Shown in pieces: positions 25,785-35,157 of a DNA stretch of 64,000 nt. Each line of letters begins with the position of its first letter. Position 1 is the first letter of the stretch. Origin of the DNA: Lacrimispora xylanisolvens (GTDB taxonomy: Bacteria; Bacillota; Clostridia; Lachnospirales; Lachnospiraceae). The notes beneath the pieces are model-generated. The model ran no database searches. It saw only the letters and a program-made list of their open reading frames with translations, and was not told where the DNA came from. Both the position numbers and the translations under genes were made by a program. Location of the stretch: contig NZ_PTJA01000001.1 of assembly GCF_002934545.1 (NCBI RefSeq), positions 434,001 to 498,000 on the forward strand. Direction: 5' to 3'.

Positions 25785-27242
25785 ATGAAAAAGACGATTC
25801 GCTTCTTTCTGAATGGGAAATTGAAAGAGATTTCCGTCAATGGGGAAACAACAGTTTTGGAGCTTCTTCGAAGCCGGTTTCAGTTAAATGGAATCAAGGA
25901 AGGCTGCGGAGAGGGGGACTGCGGAGCATGCACGGTAGTGATCGGGGAAGTAAGAGAAGGAAAGGTACATTATAAGTCCGTTGCGGGCTGTTTGTATCTG
26001 GCAGCAAAGCTGGAGGGGAAACATCTCATTACCATTGAGGGGCTTGCACAAAAAGAAAAGCTTCATCCCATACAGGAAGCTGTTTTAAATGCACATGCAA
26101 CCCAGTGCGGATTTTGTACACCAGGCGTAATTTTGTCTATACTGGCTCTGTATCTGGAGAGACCGAATCCCGGAAGAGAAGAATTCCGCAGATATTTAGA
26201 GGGAAATCTCTGCCGGTGCACGGGATATGCATCCATTCGGAAAGTGCCGGAATACTTAAAGGATTTAATCATTGATTCTGAAGAAATCCGTCCCTCTTAT
26301 CTGGAGGAGACAGAAGAAAAACAGCTGGCTTTTGTCCATGAAGACATTTTTATTGATGATGGGGCTCATGCGTATTATTCCCCTGTTTCAGAAGATCACC
26401 TGGAAGCTTTTATAAGAGACCACGAAGAGCTTGTTTCCGGACAGAATTTAAGATTTTTAAATGGCGGAAGCGATGTAGTAGTGGGAATCAAGAAAAGAAA
26501 CCAGCATTACAGACTTCTTGTAGATATCAGCAGAATATCATCTTTGCAAAATATTTCATACAGGGATAATCAGCTGACCATTGGAGGCGGAGTCACATTG
26601 TCGGATATTATTGATCGGGTGAATCCATTTTTTCCACAGTTTTCGGATGTGGTTTCAGGCATGTGTTCGGAGCAGGTAAGATCGTCAGCGACCCTGGCAG
26701 GTAATCTTGTTAATGCCTCGCCAGTAGCAGATACCGTACCTCTTTTGATGGCAGTAAATGCAGTCGTACATTTAAACGGCTGTAACGGAACAAGAAACGT
26801 TCCTGTCCGGGAGTTTTATCATGGTTATAAACAGACAGAGAACAAATCAGATGAGTGGGTTGCTTCTATTTCCATTCCGGTGGGAGAGTATGATTTTATC
26901 CACTTTGAAAAGGTCAGCAAGAGAAAAGAAGTGGACATATCCGCAGTTAATTCAGCCATAGCCTTACAGATATCAGAGGGCATGATTAAAAAGGCATCCA
27001 TAGCCTGCGGAGGTGTAGGCCCTACTACACTTTATATGCCAAAAACCTCTCATTACCTGGAAGGGAAGCCTATGACAGAGGAAACTTTTTTAGGGGCTTA
27101 TGACATAATCAGCGGAGAGGCATCACCCATCGGCGATGTGAGAGGGAGTGCAGATTACCGGGAAGCTGTAATGGAGAATCTTTTAATGAAACATTATCTG
27201 GCTTATGAAAGCAGTCAGGAGGCAGAGTGTCATGAAGAATGA
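25785..27242 (+). CDS. Xanthine dehydrogenase Fe-S/FAD subunit (fused)
   Basis: 485 residues. Residues 1-75 form a plant-type [2Fe-2S] domain (KEGCGEGDCGACTVV), and about 80-165 the second [2Fe-2S] domain (QCGFCTPG, then NLCRCTGY). Residues about 190-355 form the FAD-binding domain (LNGGSDVVVGIK, SSATLAGNLVNASPVAD), followed by the CO-dehydrogenase flavoprotein C-terminal domain. It passes electrons from the molybdenum subunit to NAD+ or another acceptor. AAGGAAAGGT precedes the ATG. In many bacteria these domains are on separate proteins; here they are fused. It lies behind the purine riboswitch, so purine oxidation is the likely role. Confidence 0.93.
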   Translation: MKKTIRFFLNGKLKEISVNGETTVLELLRSRFQLNGIKEGCGEGDCGACTVVIGEVREGKVHYKSVAGCLYLAAKLEGKHLITIEGLAQKEKLHPIQEAVLNAHATQCGFCTPGVILSILALYLERPNPGREEFRRYLEGNLCRCTGYASIRKVPEYLKDLIIDSEEIRPSYLEETEEKQLAFVHEDIFIDDGAHAYYSPVSEDHLEAFIRDHEELVSGQNLRFLNGGSDVVVGIKKRNQHYRLLVDISRISSLQNISYRDNQLTIGGGVTLSDIIDRVNPFFPQFSDVVSGMCSEQVRSSATLAGNLVNASPVADTVPLLMAVNAVVHLNGCNGTRNVPVREFYHGYKQTENKSDEWVASISIPVGEYDFIHFEKVSKRKEVDISAVNSAIALQISEGMIKKASIACGGVGPTTLYMPKTSHYLEGKPMTEETFLGAYDIISGEASPIGDVRGSADYREAVMENLLMKHYLAYESSQEAECHEE

Positions 27243-29559
27243 ACAGATAAGACAAAACAATCAGTGGGGGCAGGCAGGAACATCACCGTTACACGTAAGC
27301 GGACGTGATCACGTAATGGGCCGTTCCCAGTTTATTGATGATATTCCGAAACCCGGAAACCTGCTCTATGTAAAAGTCATGGTTAGTCCATTTGCAAACG
27401 GACGGATTGTTAAACTGGATACACAAAAGGCCAGTGAGATGCCAGGGGTGGCTGCTGTTCTGACTGCAGAGGATATTCCGGGTGAGAACCAGATCGGTGG
27501 AATCATTAAAGATGAGGTATGTCTGGCTCAGGGGCATGTACAGTTTGTGGGTGAACCTGTTGCAGTCATTGCTGCAGAAAGCATAAGGGAAGCGGAAGCA
27601 GCCATGGAACAGATCCTGTTTGAGGTAGAAGAAGAGACACCTGTGCTGACTGTAAGGGAAGCCATAAAAAGAGATCAGTATGTGGGTCCTGTGCGGAAAA
27701 TAGAACGTGGTGATGTGGAGTCAGTATTTGCTGACTGCCCCTGTTATATGGAGGGTGTAATCAGAAACGACGGACAGGAACATTTTTATCTGGAAACCCA
27801 GAGTGCCCTCGCTGTGCCGGAAGACAACGGCGGCATTACCCTGTATTCCTCTTCTCAAAATCCCAATGAGATTCAGAAGATGGCATCGGGAGTTCTGGGG
27901 CTGCCTCAGAATATGGTTACAGTTGACATTAAAAGACTGGGCGGAGGATTCGGTGGAAAGGAATCCCAGGCAACCTCCTGGGCCTGCCTTGCCGCTCTTA
28001 CAGCCTATCATACAGGGCAGCCTGCTCTGATACGCCTGACCAGAGATGAGGATATGCTCTCAACTGGAAAGCGCCATGCTTTTGAAAGCGATTATCGGGT
28101 TGCATTTGATAAGGAAGGAAAGATTCTTGCATATTCCGTAGAACTTAATTCCAACTGTGGGGCGGTTGCCGATGTGAGCACCTCCGTTTTGGAGCGGGCA
28201 ATGCTCCATGCTGAAAACAGTTATCACATTGAAAATATTAAAATTATCGGCAGACCCTGTAAGACAAACTTACACCCCGCTACTGCATTTCGGGGATTTG
28301 GCGGACCTCAGGGAATTTTCGCAATTGAAAGTGTTATTGAGAGAATTGCATATACCCTGGGACTGGATCCATATGATGTGAGAATGAAGAACATGTACCA
28401 CAAAGGAGATCTGGCTCCTTACGGGCAGGAAATCCATCATGGGGAAGACATTGGAAGAATCTTAGAAAAACTGAGAGCTGACAGCCGGTGGGATGAACGG
28501 AAAAAAGAGATTGCTGCGTTCAATCAGAAAAACCGGTTTGCGAAAAAAGGACTTGGGATCACTCCGGTGAAGTTTGGCATTTCCTTTACGGCAGCCCATT
28601 TAAACCAGGGAAGTGCCCTGATTCAGGTATATACAGATGGATCAGTTTCCGTCACCCACGGAGCCATTGAGATGGGCCAGGAAGTTAACACAAAGATCGC
28701 CCAGATTGCGGCAACTACCCTGGGGGTTCCCATTGGAACAATCAGAATTGAAAGCAATAATACCAAACGAGTCGCCAACACTTCGGCAACTGCTGCGTCT
28801 TCCGGATGTGATTTAAACGGGCATGCGGTGGAGAATGCCGCGCTTAAAATCCTTGGAAGGCTTAAAGAACTGGTATCAAAGTTATATCCCGGAGAAGACG
28901 GAGTATTTGAGAACGGCTATGTCTATGGGGTGCATGAGGGGAAAACAGATTATGAGAATCCTCTTATTTCATTTAAGGAGCTGGTACAAAAAGCATATTT
29001 TGAGCGGATTGATTTATGCGATCATGGGTATTATGCAACTCCTGGTATCTACTTTGACAGGGACAAAGGAGAAGGGCATCCATTTTTATATTATGTATTT
29101 GGCGCTGCAGTCACAGAAGTAACCGTTGATTTGCTTACCGGCCGCACTACCCTTGATTCAGCCCATATCCTTCACGACTGCGCAAGCAGCATTAACCCGA
29201 TGGTGGATATCGGTCAGATTCAGGGTGCTTTTATCCAGGGCGTGGGCTGGGTTACAACGGAAGAACTGGTGTATCAGGACAAAGGAAGACTTCTAAGCAG
29301 TTCACCGGCAACCTATAAGATTCCAACCATCGGCGATATTCCGGAGGAATTTCATATTGAACTGATGGAAGGCTGCATGAATGAACTTGGCATTAAGCGG
29401 TCAAAGGCCATTGGAGAACCGCCGTTTATCTATGGAGAATCCGTATTTTTTGCTATTACAAATGCTCTTAGTTCTCTGGGAATTTATCCGGATGAATTAA
29501 GCATTCCGGCAACTCCGGAGAAAATCTGGAGAGTGATAAAAAGGAATAAAGAACAGTGA
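27232..29559 (+). CDS. Xanthine dehydrogenase molybdenum-binding subunit
   Basis: 775 residues from ATG 27232 (MKNEQIRQNNQWG), overlapping the previous gene by 11 bp, with AGGAGG upstream. It has an N-terminal hammerhead domain (about 20-135) and molybdopterin-binding domains: LGGGFGGKESQA, TAFRGFGGPQG, ASSGCDLNG, and the catalytic-glutamate region KAIGEPPFIYGES near the C-terminus. Arginine in AFRGFGG and glutamate in GEPPF match xanthine dehydrogenases. It hydroxylates hypoxanthine/xanthine. No maturation genes (xdhC, mocA) are next to it. A related purine hydroxylase is possible. Confidence 0.93.
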   Translation: MKNEQIRQNNQWGQAGTSPLHVSGRDHVMGRSQFIDDIPKPGNLLYVKVMVSPFANGRIVKLDTQKASEMPGVAAVLTAEDIPGENQIGGIIKDEVCLAQGHVQFVGEPVAVIAAESIREAEAAMEQILFEVEEETPVLTVREAIKRDQYVGPVRKIERGDVESVFADCPCYMEGVIRNDGQEHFYLETQSALAVPEDNGGITLYSSSQNPNEIQKMASGVLGLPQNMVTVDIKRLGGGFGGKESQATSWACLAALTAYHTGQPALIRLTRDEDMLSTGKRHAFESDYRVAFDKEGKILAYSVELNSNCGAVADVSTSVLERAMLHAENSYHIENIKIIGRPCKTNLHPATAFRGFGGPQGIFAIESVIERIAYTLGLDPYDVRMKNMYHKGDLAPYGQEIHHGEDIGRILEKLRADSRWDERKKEIAAFNQKNRFAKKGLGITPVKFGISFTAAHLNQGSALIQVYTDGSVSVTHGAIEMGQEVNTKIAQIAATTLGVPIGTIRIESNNTKRVANTSATAASSGCDLNGHAVENAALKILGRLKELVSKLYPGEDGVFENGYVYGVHEGKTDYENPLISFKELVQKAYFERIDLCDHGYYATPGIYFDRDKGEGHPFLYYVFGAAVTEVTVDLLTGRTTLDSAHILHDCASSINPMVDIGQIQGAFIQGVGWVTTEELVYQDKGRLLSSSPATYKIPTIGDIPEEFHIELMEGCMNELGIKRSKAIGEPPFIYGESVFFAITNALSSLGIYPDELSIPATPEKIWRVIKRNKEQ

Positions 29560-29583
29560 TCCGATAACGATTGGATTATAGAG

Positions 29584-29623
29584 AAAAGGAGAGAAGCTTA
29601 TTGACCGCTTTTCTCCTTTTGTT
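29584..29623. terminator. Bidirectional terminator after xanthine dehydrogenase
   Basis: AAAAGGAGAGAAGC (29584-29597) pairs with GCTTTTCTCCTTTT (29607-29620), one mismatch, with T-rich flanks; it overlaps the last codons of the convergent hydrolase gene. Confidence 0.78.
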
Positions 29624-30326
29624 TTTGAGTAATGAATTTAAGAATCGCGTCAGTAGATATTTCCTGCTGATCTTCTTCAGAAATCAAAGCAATACCATCC
29701 CCTTTCTGACTTCCATAATTTCCAAAGCCAGCGTGATTTCCCCCCTCTATGGGTATCACATCTGCAGCTCCTTTTATTTTTTCCCGGCTTAACACACCAT
29801 CCATAGTTCCATACAGCACAAGCGCCTTTTGTGTGTCAATATCTCCATAAGGATAGGCGCCAAGAAGGATCAGTCCATTCAAGGAGTCAGGGTGAGATGC
29901 CATGTAACTGCTTGCCATGGCTCCACCCAGAGAATGTCCGCCAATATACCAGTTTTTTATATCCGGTATCTCCTTCATGATTTTATCTGCGGCGGCGGGG
30001 TTAAATACAGCAAGATGAAATGGCATTTTAACAAGGATACAGGTGATTCCCTGGTCGGAGATTTTTGACAGAAGCGGATAGTAAGCCGCCGCTTCCACTT
30101 TTCCCCCTGGATAAAAAATAAGGGCCGTATCGGTCTGGGTTTTGGAAGGTAAAAGGATATACTGGCTTTCCTCTTTTGCACGTCCGCTTTTTATGTCCTG
30201 ATTCAATGCGTTTACAGCAACGTCTTCTGCTTTATAGTAGATGGATGTATAAATAAAAAATGCAGTGATAAAGAGGATCATGGTTGTCAGGAAGACTGCT
30301 GCCGTTTTTTTAAACAACCTTTTCAT
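29598..30326 (-). CDS. Membrane-anchored alpha/beta hydrolase
   Basis: 242 residues from the start at 30326 (MKRLFKKTAAV), where AAAGGA is about 9 bp upstream. The N-terminus has basic residues and one hydrophobic stretch (about 8-30), so the protein is a signal-anchored extracytoplasmic or membrane-bound hydrolase. The nucleophile elbow is GGHSLGGAMA (serine near residue 115), and a C-terminal histidine occurs in EGGNHAGFGNYG. This is the dienelactone-hydrolase-like/alpha-beta hydrolase class. Substrate is unknown. It is convergent with xdh and divergent from the LytTR gene. Confidence 0.8.
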   Translation of the reverse strand: MKRLFKKTAAVFLTTMILFITAFFIYTSIYYKAEDVAVNALNQDIKSGRAKEESQYILLPSKTQTDTALIFYPGGKVEAAAYYPLLSKISDQGITCILVKMPFHLAVFNPAAADKIMKEIPDIKNWYIGGHSLGGAMASSYMASHPDSLNGLILLGAYPYGDIDTQKALVLYGTMDGVLSREKIKGAADVIPIEGGNHAGFGNYGSQKGDGIALISEEDQQEISTDAILKFITQKQKEKSGQ

Positions 30327-30462
30327 AAACATCAATCCTTTCAATGAAATAAGTAATGAAACACGTTACAGGTATTATATACCTTCAACAGGGCATTTAA
30401 AACAGATTTACTTGAGTAAACAGATCGAATGATTTATATTTATCGTGTCAGGAGGTGTTCCA

Positions 30463-30900
30463 TTGAGATTATTGCTGCAGCATAGAAAAGAGTTACAGGA
30501 AACAGAGATAGAAATCAGATATCCAAATATGACGGAACGGATTACAAGGCTGGTCCAGCACATCAGGCAATATAATTTTACGCTGGAAGGTTTTAAAGAA
30601 GATAAGGTTTATCAGATTCCTTTGGATCAGGTTTGTTACATCGAAACAATAGACAGGAAAACATTTATCTATTCAGACAGGAATATTTATGAGACAAGAA
30701 AGACCATTCAGGGAATGGAGTCGGAGCTGGAGGAAACAACGATTGTCCGAATTTCTAAATCGCAATTACTAAATATTACTGCTGTCAACAGTGTGAAATC
30801 CTATCCAAATCACAGACTTATGGTAGAACTTAATAACGGAGAGCATCTTCTTGTTTCAAGAAAATATATAACAGACTTAAAAGAAAAGATAAGGAGATAA
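30463..30900 (+). CDS. LytTR-domain DNA-binding regulator
   Basis: 145 residues from TTG 30463, preceded by GGAGG (30451-30455) 7 bp upstream; GTG 30445 overlaps no site. The C-terminal 100 residues are a LytTR domain: VCYIETIDRKTFIYS, then VRISKSQLLNI and MVELNNGEHLLVSRKY. No receiver domain is fused. Stand-alone LytTR proteins with a DUF3021 partner are common in Firmicutes and often control a neighbouring transporter and themselves. The next gene, a DUF3021 membrane protein, starts one base after its stop. Confidence 0.87.
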   Translation: MRLLLQHRKELQETEIEIRYPNMTERITRLVQHIRQYNFTLEGFKEDKVYQIPLDQVCYIETIDRKTFIYSDRNIYETRKTIQGMESELEETTIVRISKSQLLNITAVNSVKSYPNHRLMVELNNGEHLLVSRKYITDLKEKIRR

Positions 30901-30901
30901 T

Positions 30902-31324
30902 ATGGTGCATAAGATTTTGAAAACATATATACCTGCGATTTCAATGTGCTTTACGGTCATAATATTGCTGGCAGGTATGATTAATTTAGTTACTGAGGGT
31001 AGAAAAAACCTCTTTATTGGGTTTGCCTTTGAAGTGGCGGGGTATTTAGTTCTTACCTGCATTTTAGATGAACTGATAGGGAGAATTAATTTTAAGACGT
31101 ATCTGGGACATTTTATTGCAGAAGCAGCATTGCTGTATCCAGTTAACCTGTTCTTTGCAGTGAATTTTAAATGGATTGGCATTAATACAGGCTCCATTAT
31201 ACTGTGTTCCATCGTGTATTTTTTTGTAATGGCAGCGAATCATTTATATTTTTACTATATGGAAAAAAGCAGCGCAGAGGAAATAAACCGATTATTGGAA
31301 GATTGGAGAGACAGGAATGTGTGA
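30902..31324 (+). CDS. DUF3021 family membrane protein
   Basis: 140 residues with four hydrophobic segments (about 10-30, 38-58, 75-95, 100-120) and a short charged tail, the DUF3021 pattern. These proteins occur directly after stand-alone LytTR regulators and probably modulate them from the membrane; the mechanism is not established. AAGGAG overlaps the upstream stop, and its own end overlaps the next gene by 8 bp, so the three genes 30463-31931 form one tightly coupled operon. Confidence 0.8.
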   Translation: MVHKILKTYIPAISMCFTVIILLAGMINLVTEGRKNLFIGFAFEVAGYLVLTCILDELIGRINFKTYLGHFIAEAALLYPVNLFFAVNFKWIGINTGSIILCSIVYFFVMAANHLYFYYMEKSSAEEINRLLEDWRDRNV

Positions 31325-31931
31325 TAGATCGAAATTTCCTGATTCGGCATCATTTTTTATGTATCATATTGCTTTATTACTTATGATAGCGGCAGAAGCC
31401 TTTATCGTTATCTATACACATCCAAAAGACCGGGAGACAGATAAAACCAATAAGCGGGATAAAGGAACCAAATGGCTGCTGATTATTAATTTTTATGTAT
31501 GTATTTATTTGAGTTTCTTTATGGTTGGACAGAAAGGCTGGGACTCCATTCTCAATACTAAATTGCCAGTGGTGTTCACCTGCCCTGGAATTATTTTAAT
31601 GCTGGCTGGAATTCTGATCCGTTTATGGGCGGTATTAACGTTAAAGAGATCGTTTACTTTAACAGTGCAGACTTCCAAAGAGCAGCATCTTATCACTACT
31701 GGCATCTACAAAAAAGTTAGAAATCCGGCATATACAGGAAGTATCTGCAGTCTGGCTGGGACAGCGCTTGGACTTAGGGGTGCGATTGCATTGGCTATGG
31801 TATTGACAGGTTCCATAATAAGCTATTCAGCCAGGATTTCCGTGGAAGAGGAGGTTTTAAGAAGCCATTTTGGAAACGAATATAAGGAATATGAAAAACA
31901 CACCTATCGGTTGATTCCTTATGTGTGGTAG
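31317..31931 (+). CDS. Isoprenylcysteine carboxyl methyltransferase-like membrane methyltransferase
   Basis: 204 residues with about five hydrophobic segments. The C-terminal half shows the ICMT/PEMT-type cofactor region: HLITTGIYKKVRNPAYTGS, then EEEVLRSHFGNEYKEYEKHTYRLIP. In bacteria these proteins methylate small or lipid substrates at the membrane; true protein prenyl-cysteine methylation is not expected. It overlaps the DUF3021 gene by 8 bp. The substrate cannot be read from the sequence. Confidence 0.82.
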   Translation: MCDRSKFPDSASFFMYHIALLLMIAAEAFIVIYTHPKDRETDKTNKRDKGTKWLLIINFYVCIYLSFFMVGQKGWDSILNTKLPVVFTCPGIILMLAGILIRLWAVLTLKRSFTLTVQTSKEQHLITTGIYKKVRNPAYTGSICSLAGTALGLRGAIALAMVLTGSIISYSARISVEEEVLRSHFGNEYKEYEKHTYRLIPYVW

Positions 31932-31949
31932 ACTGTTTCTATTTAGTAC

Positions 31950-32750
31950 CTAAGTTTCTTGAAATAGTTGATTTAAAAGATCAGCTTCCGTCTTTTTTCT
32001 GCAATACCCATACACCGGAAGTGTAACTGGTGAAAGAGATGGAAGTACTTTTAACCGCCTCTCTTGCTTTATTAATTTTTCAGGCAACAATGCAATAGCC
32101 CGGTTGGCTGACAGCAGAGTAATCATTAAATCCAGGGTGTCCACTTCAATCAAAGACAATTGAATTTTTCCCTGACTCAGGGTCTGCAAGGTTAAATGGC
32201 GAAGTGGGCATAGCTTATCCCGGCTGACTATGACCGGCAAAACTTCTTCCTGGTTCCAATCCAGGCTGGAGGAGGCAGCCCATAAAAGGACTTCCGGGTA
32301 TTGAATCTGAAAAATTCCAGTATCCGGAGACTGGGGCATGTGAGTGATGACTATATCATAAATCTGACTGTTAAAGTTACGGTTTAATTTTTTTACAGCA
32401 TCAGTATGCATGGTAAAATAACTGCTTTTTTCAAATAGCCATGGGAAGTAGAGCCTGGAAAGAAGCTGTGTTGAGCCTACACGGATTTCCTGGCTTTCCG
32501 TCTGAAATTCCTGGTACAGTTTTTTAAGTGTATCTTCCATTATAACGGCATATTGATAAAAACGTTCTCCTTCAGGAAGTATTTTAAGCCCTGATCTGGT
32601 ACGGAGAAAAAAAGTACCATGAAATTCTTTCTCAAGTTTCATAAGACGGGCGGACACATTGGACTGGGTATAGTTCAGGAGTTCTGCTGTTTTCGTTATG
32701 GATCTGTTTCTGTATAACTCCATAAAGATAGTGATGTCATTTATTTCCAT
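31950..32750 (-). CDS. LysR family transcriptional regulator
   Basis: 266 residues from ATG 32750 (MEINDITIFMELYRNRS), with AGGAG 7-8 bp upstream; the ATGs at 32768-32771 lie before that site. It has a winged helix-turn-helix at about 1-60 (SITKTAELLNYTQSNVSARL) and a shortish effector domain. It is divergent from the DUF4865 gene, with an inverted repeat between them, and so probably regulates that gene. Family-typical LysR proteins are 290-310 residues; this one is slightly short but looks complete. Confidence 0.84.
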   Translation of the reverse strand: MEINDITIFMELYRNRSITKTAELLNYTQSNVSARLMKLEKEFHGTFFLRTRSGLKILPEGERFYQYAVIMEDTLKKLYQEFQTESQEIRVGSTQLLSRLYFPWLFEKSSYFTMHTDAVKKLNRNFNSQIYDIVITHMPQSPDTGIFQIQYPEVLLWAASSSLDWNQEEVLPVIVSRDKLCPLRHLTLQTLSQGKIQLSLIEVDTLDLMITLLSANRAIALLPEKLIKQERRLKVLPSLSPVTLPVYGYCRKKTEADLLNQLFQET

Positions 32751-32806
32751 ATTTTCTCTCCTATCCATCATTATGAATGATGTTTGAATTCATTATTAAT
32801 TATTAT

Positions 32807-32822
32807 ACTATTATGAAATAGT
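32807..32822. promoter_or_regulatory. LysR-type inverted repeat
   Basis: ACTATT-ATGA-AATAGT is a perfect inverted repeat in A/T-rich DNA between the LysR gene and the DUF4865 gene. Candidate operator. Confidence 0.5.
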
Positions 32823-32866
32823 AATGTAAAATGAAGTTATAGAAAATAAAAGGAGGGAGATTTAAA

Positions 32867-33415
32867 ATGACAGGAATGCAGTATGTAATAACACTTCCAG
32901 GTGATTACGATATGGATATTATCAGAAAACGGGTGAAGGAAAACGGAAATAAAACGGATGGCTTTCCGGGATTGAAATATAAATGCTATCTGATACGTGA
33001 AAAAGGGATGGATGGTTTTGAACAGGCATATGCGCCTCTTTATTTATGGGATCAGGAAGAGGGCATGAATCAATTTCTCTTTGGCGGATATTATGATCAA
33101 ATCATCAAATCCTTTGGCTGGCAGCAAGTTAATATTGGCGTACCTCTGTTTGCCGAATTTGATAATCAGTTTCTGAATTCCCGCTATGTAATGGAAATAA
33201 CCGGCAGTATCTCTCCGGAATTATCCTTAAGTAATGTTCCCCGGAAAATCAGGCTGATGACAGAAAGCAAAGAGGAAATCACCGGGCAGGTATGTATCTA
33301 TAATCCTGATAAATGGAAATATAGTGTATTTTTATTTATGAAAGAACGCCCTCAAATCCAGGAAGGCTGCAGAATTTATCAGATTCTTCATATTTCAGAG
33401 GGAAGGAGCCGCTAA
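32867..33415 (+). CDS. DUF4865 family protein
   Basis: 182 residues, cytosolic, no signal peptide. The start MQYVITLPGDYDMDIIRKRV and the central APLYLWDQEEGMNQFLFGG match the DUF4865 family, whose members resemble a monooxygenase-like ferredoxin fold and often neighbour a LysR regulator, as here. No catalytic residue is established. GGAGGGAG precedes the ATG. A terminator follows, so it forms a single-gene unit. Confidence 0.75.
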   Translation: MTGMQYVITLPGDYDMDIIRKRVKENGNKTDGFPGLKYKCYLIREKGMDGFEQAYAPLYLWDQEEGMNQFLFGGYYDQIIKSFGWQQVNIGVPLFAEFDNQFLNSRYVMEITGSISPELSLSNVPRKIRLMTESKEEITGQVCIYNPDKWKYSVFLFMKERPQIQEGCRIYQILHISEGRSR

Positions 33416-33448
33416 GATCTCACATTCAGTCAATATGTTTGCTTATAA

Positions 33449-33489
33449 TGCCAAAACACTCTGCTTAATAAGTGCTTTGGCATTTTTTT
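33449..33489 (+). terminator. Terminator after DUF4865 gene
   Basis: TGCCAAAACACT (33449-33460) pairs with AGTGCTTTGGCA (33471-33482), one mismatch, followed by seven T. Confidence 0.85.
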
Positions 33490-33606
33490 GCTGCTACAGA
33501 TAGTAAGGAGGAGTGGATCACTTTCATTTTATTAATTCCTGTCCGCAGGACATTGACATTTGTCTGCTGATTATCTAAAATAACAAGCGGGAGAGGAGTT
33601 ATACAT

Positions 33607-35061
33607 ATGAATAATGTTTCATTGAGCGTATTACTGATCATTTCTTCTGCACTGATCGGTAATTTTGTTATTTATGGTCTTGCCAGAAGAAAAATTCCTG
33701 GTGTTTTCTATTTTTGTCTTTTAATGACTGCAATGATTTTTCACTGCGTAGGGTATGCATTTGAGCTGTTGTCAGATACAGTGGGAACCATGTATATCTG
33801 GACTCGTGTTGAATATATTGGAGCGTCATTTTATCCGTTTTTAATTATGATGTTTACCAGGGAGTATACAGAAGAAAAAAAGTTTGCCAATCGATTTGTG
33901 GTAACCCTCATACTGATGGTTAATGTCATTACATTAATTCTTGTTTATACCAATAATTATCATTTTCTATATTACTCATCCATAGGCGTGGACGATTCAC
34001 CTGGATTTCCCATACTGGTACTGGAAAAGGGAATCTGGTATTATATTCAGGTGCTCGTTCTCTGCATTTCCATTTTATACAGCATAACGGTATTAATAAT
34101 AAAACTGAAAAGATCCAGTGGCAGTTACAGGGATAAAGTGTTGTTTCTGTTATTAGGGGTAAGTGCACCTGTAATTACGATGATGCTTTATATGTTGGGG
34201 GTGGGGCCTGTTTATCTGGATCTGACTCCATTTTCCTATTTCATTATGAGCATTTCCATTACAGTGGGTCTTTTCAGATATGATATGCTGGTTCTTAATC
34301 CAATTACCTATGAAATGATATTCCAAAGCATTAACGAAGCGGTTCTTGTAATCGACAGCAATGGCATGCTGTTAGGTTTTAATAATGTATCCAAAGAATT
34401 TTTCCCGTCTCTCTCAAAAATGAAAATCGGACAGTCTTATGAATTGATTGAAGAGTTAAAAGACCATAACCTGGACTCGATAAATCCGGTACATGAAATT
34501 TGTGGCAGGAAATACAGTTTTAAGGCAATTGCGATGAAAACTCACAGAGTCTGCATTTATGTTGCCAATGATATCACAGAATCGGAAAATGCAAAAAAAC
34601 AGCTGGAGATTCTGGCGACCATTGATTCTCTGACCGGGCTTTATAACCGCAGATATTTTATGGAACAGGTGGAGCAGTCCCGTTTAGACGGTGTATTCAT
34701 AATTATGGACTTAGATCATTTTAAAGTGATCAATGATACCTTCGGTCATTTTGAGGGAGACCGGGTTTTAAGTGATTTTGGAATATTGATTCAGCATACC
34801 TTTCCAGACCATATTTCCTGCCGTTACGGAGGGGAAGAGTTTGCCATATTTCTGGCAGAAACCAGTTTGGGAGAGGCTTATAAACGGGTGGAGTCTTTAA
34901 GACAGAAAAACAATATGGGAACACAGAGCTGCAAGGTCACATTTTCAGCTGGAATTTCTGAATATGTGTTAGGAACAGAGACAGTCTCTGAGGCACTGAT
35001 ACAGGCAGACAAAAAGCTTTACGAAGCAAAGGAGAGGGGAAGAGACAGAATTTGCTTTTAA
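33607..35061 (+). CDS. Diguanylate cyclase with 7TM sensor module and PAS-like domain
   Basis: 484 residues. Seven hydrophobic segments (about 1-225) match the 7TM histidine-kinase-type sensor module, a PAS-like region follows (about 230-325, INEAVLVIDSNGMLLGFNN), and the C-terminal GGDEF domain (about 330-484) carries CRYGGEEFAIFL. GGEEF is a catalytically competent signature, so it should make cyclic di-GMP at the membrane. The inhibitory RxxD site upstream of GGEEF is not seen. GAGAGGAG precedes the ATG. The signal is unknown. A second cyclase lies at 52784. Confidence 0.9.
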   Translation: MNNVSLSVLLIISSALIGNFVIYGLARRKIPGVFYFCLLMTAMIFHCVGYAFELLSDTVGTMYIWTRVEYIGASFYPFLIMMFTREYTEEKKFANRFVVTLILMVNVITLILVYTNNYHFLYYSSIGVDDSPGFPILVLEKGIWYYIQVLVLCISILYSITVLIIKLKRSSGSYRDKVLFLLLGVSAPVITMMLYMLGVGPVYLDLTPFSYFIMSISITVGLFRYDMLVLNPITYEMIFQSINEAVLVIDSNGMLLGFNNVSKEFFPSLSKMKIGQSYELIEELKDHNLDSINPVHEICGRKYSFKAIAMKTHRVCIYVANDITESENAKKQLEILATIDSLTGLYNRRYFMEQVEQSRLDGVFIIMDLDHFKVINDTFGHFEGDRVLSDFGILIQHTFPDHISCRYGGEEFAIFLAETSLGEAYKRVESLRQKNNMGTQSCKVTFSAGISEYVLGTETVSEALIQADKKLYEAKERGRDRICF

Positions 35062-35157
35062 AGTTTTATGATTTTCCTCAGACAATATGCAGCAATTGAA
35101 GACAGGAAAAAAACAATCTGAAATCTTATAATGATATGTGACAAGGGGGTGCAGATA

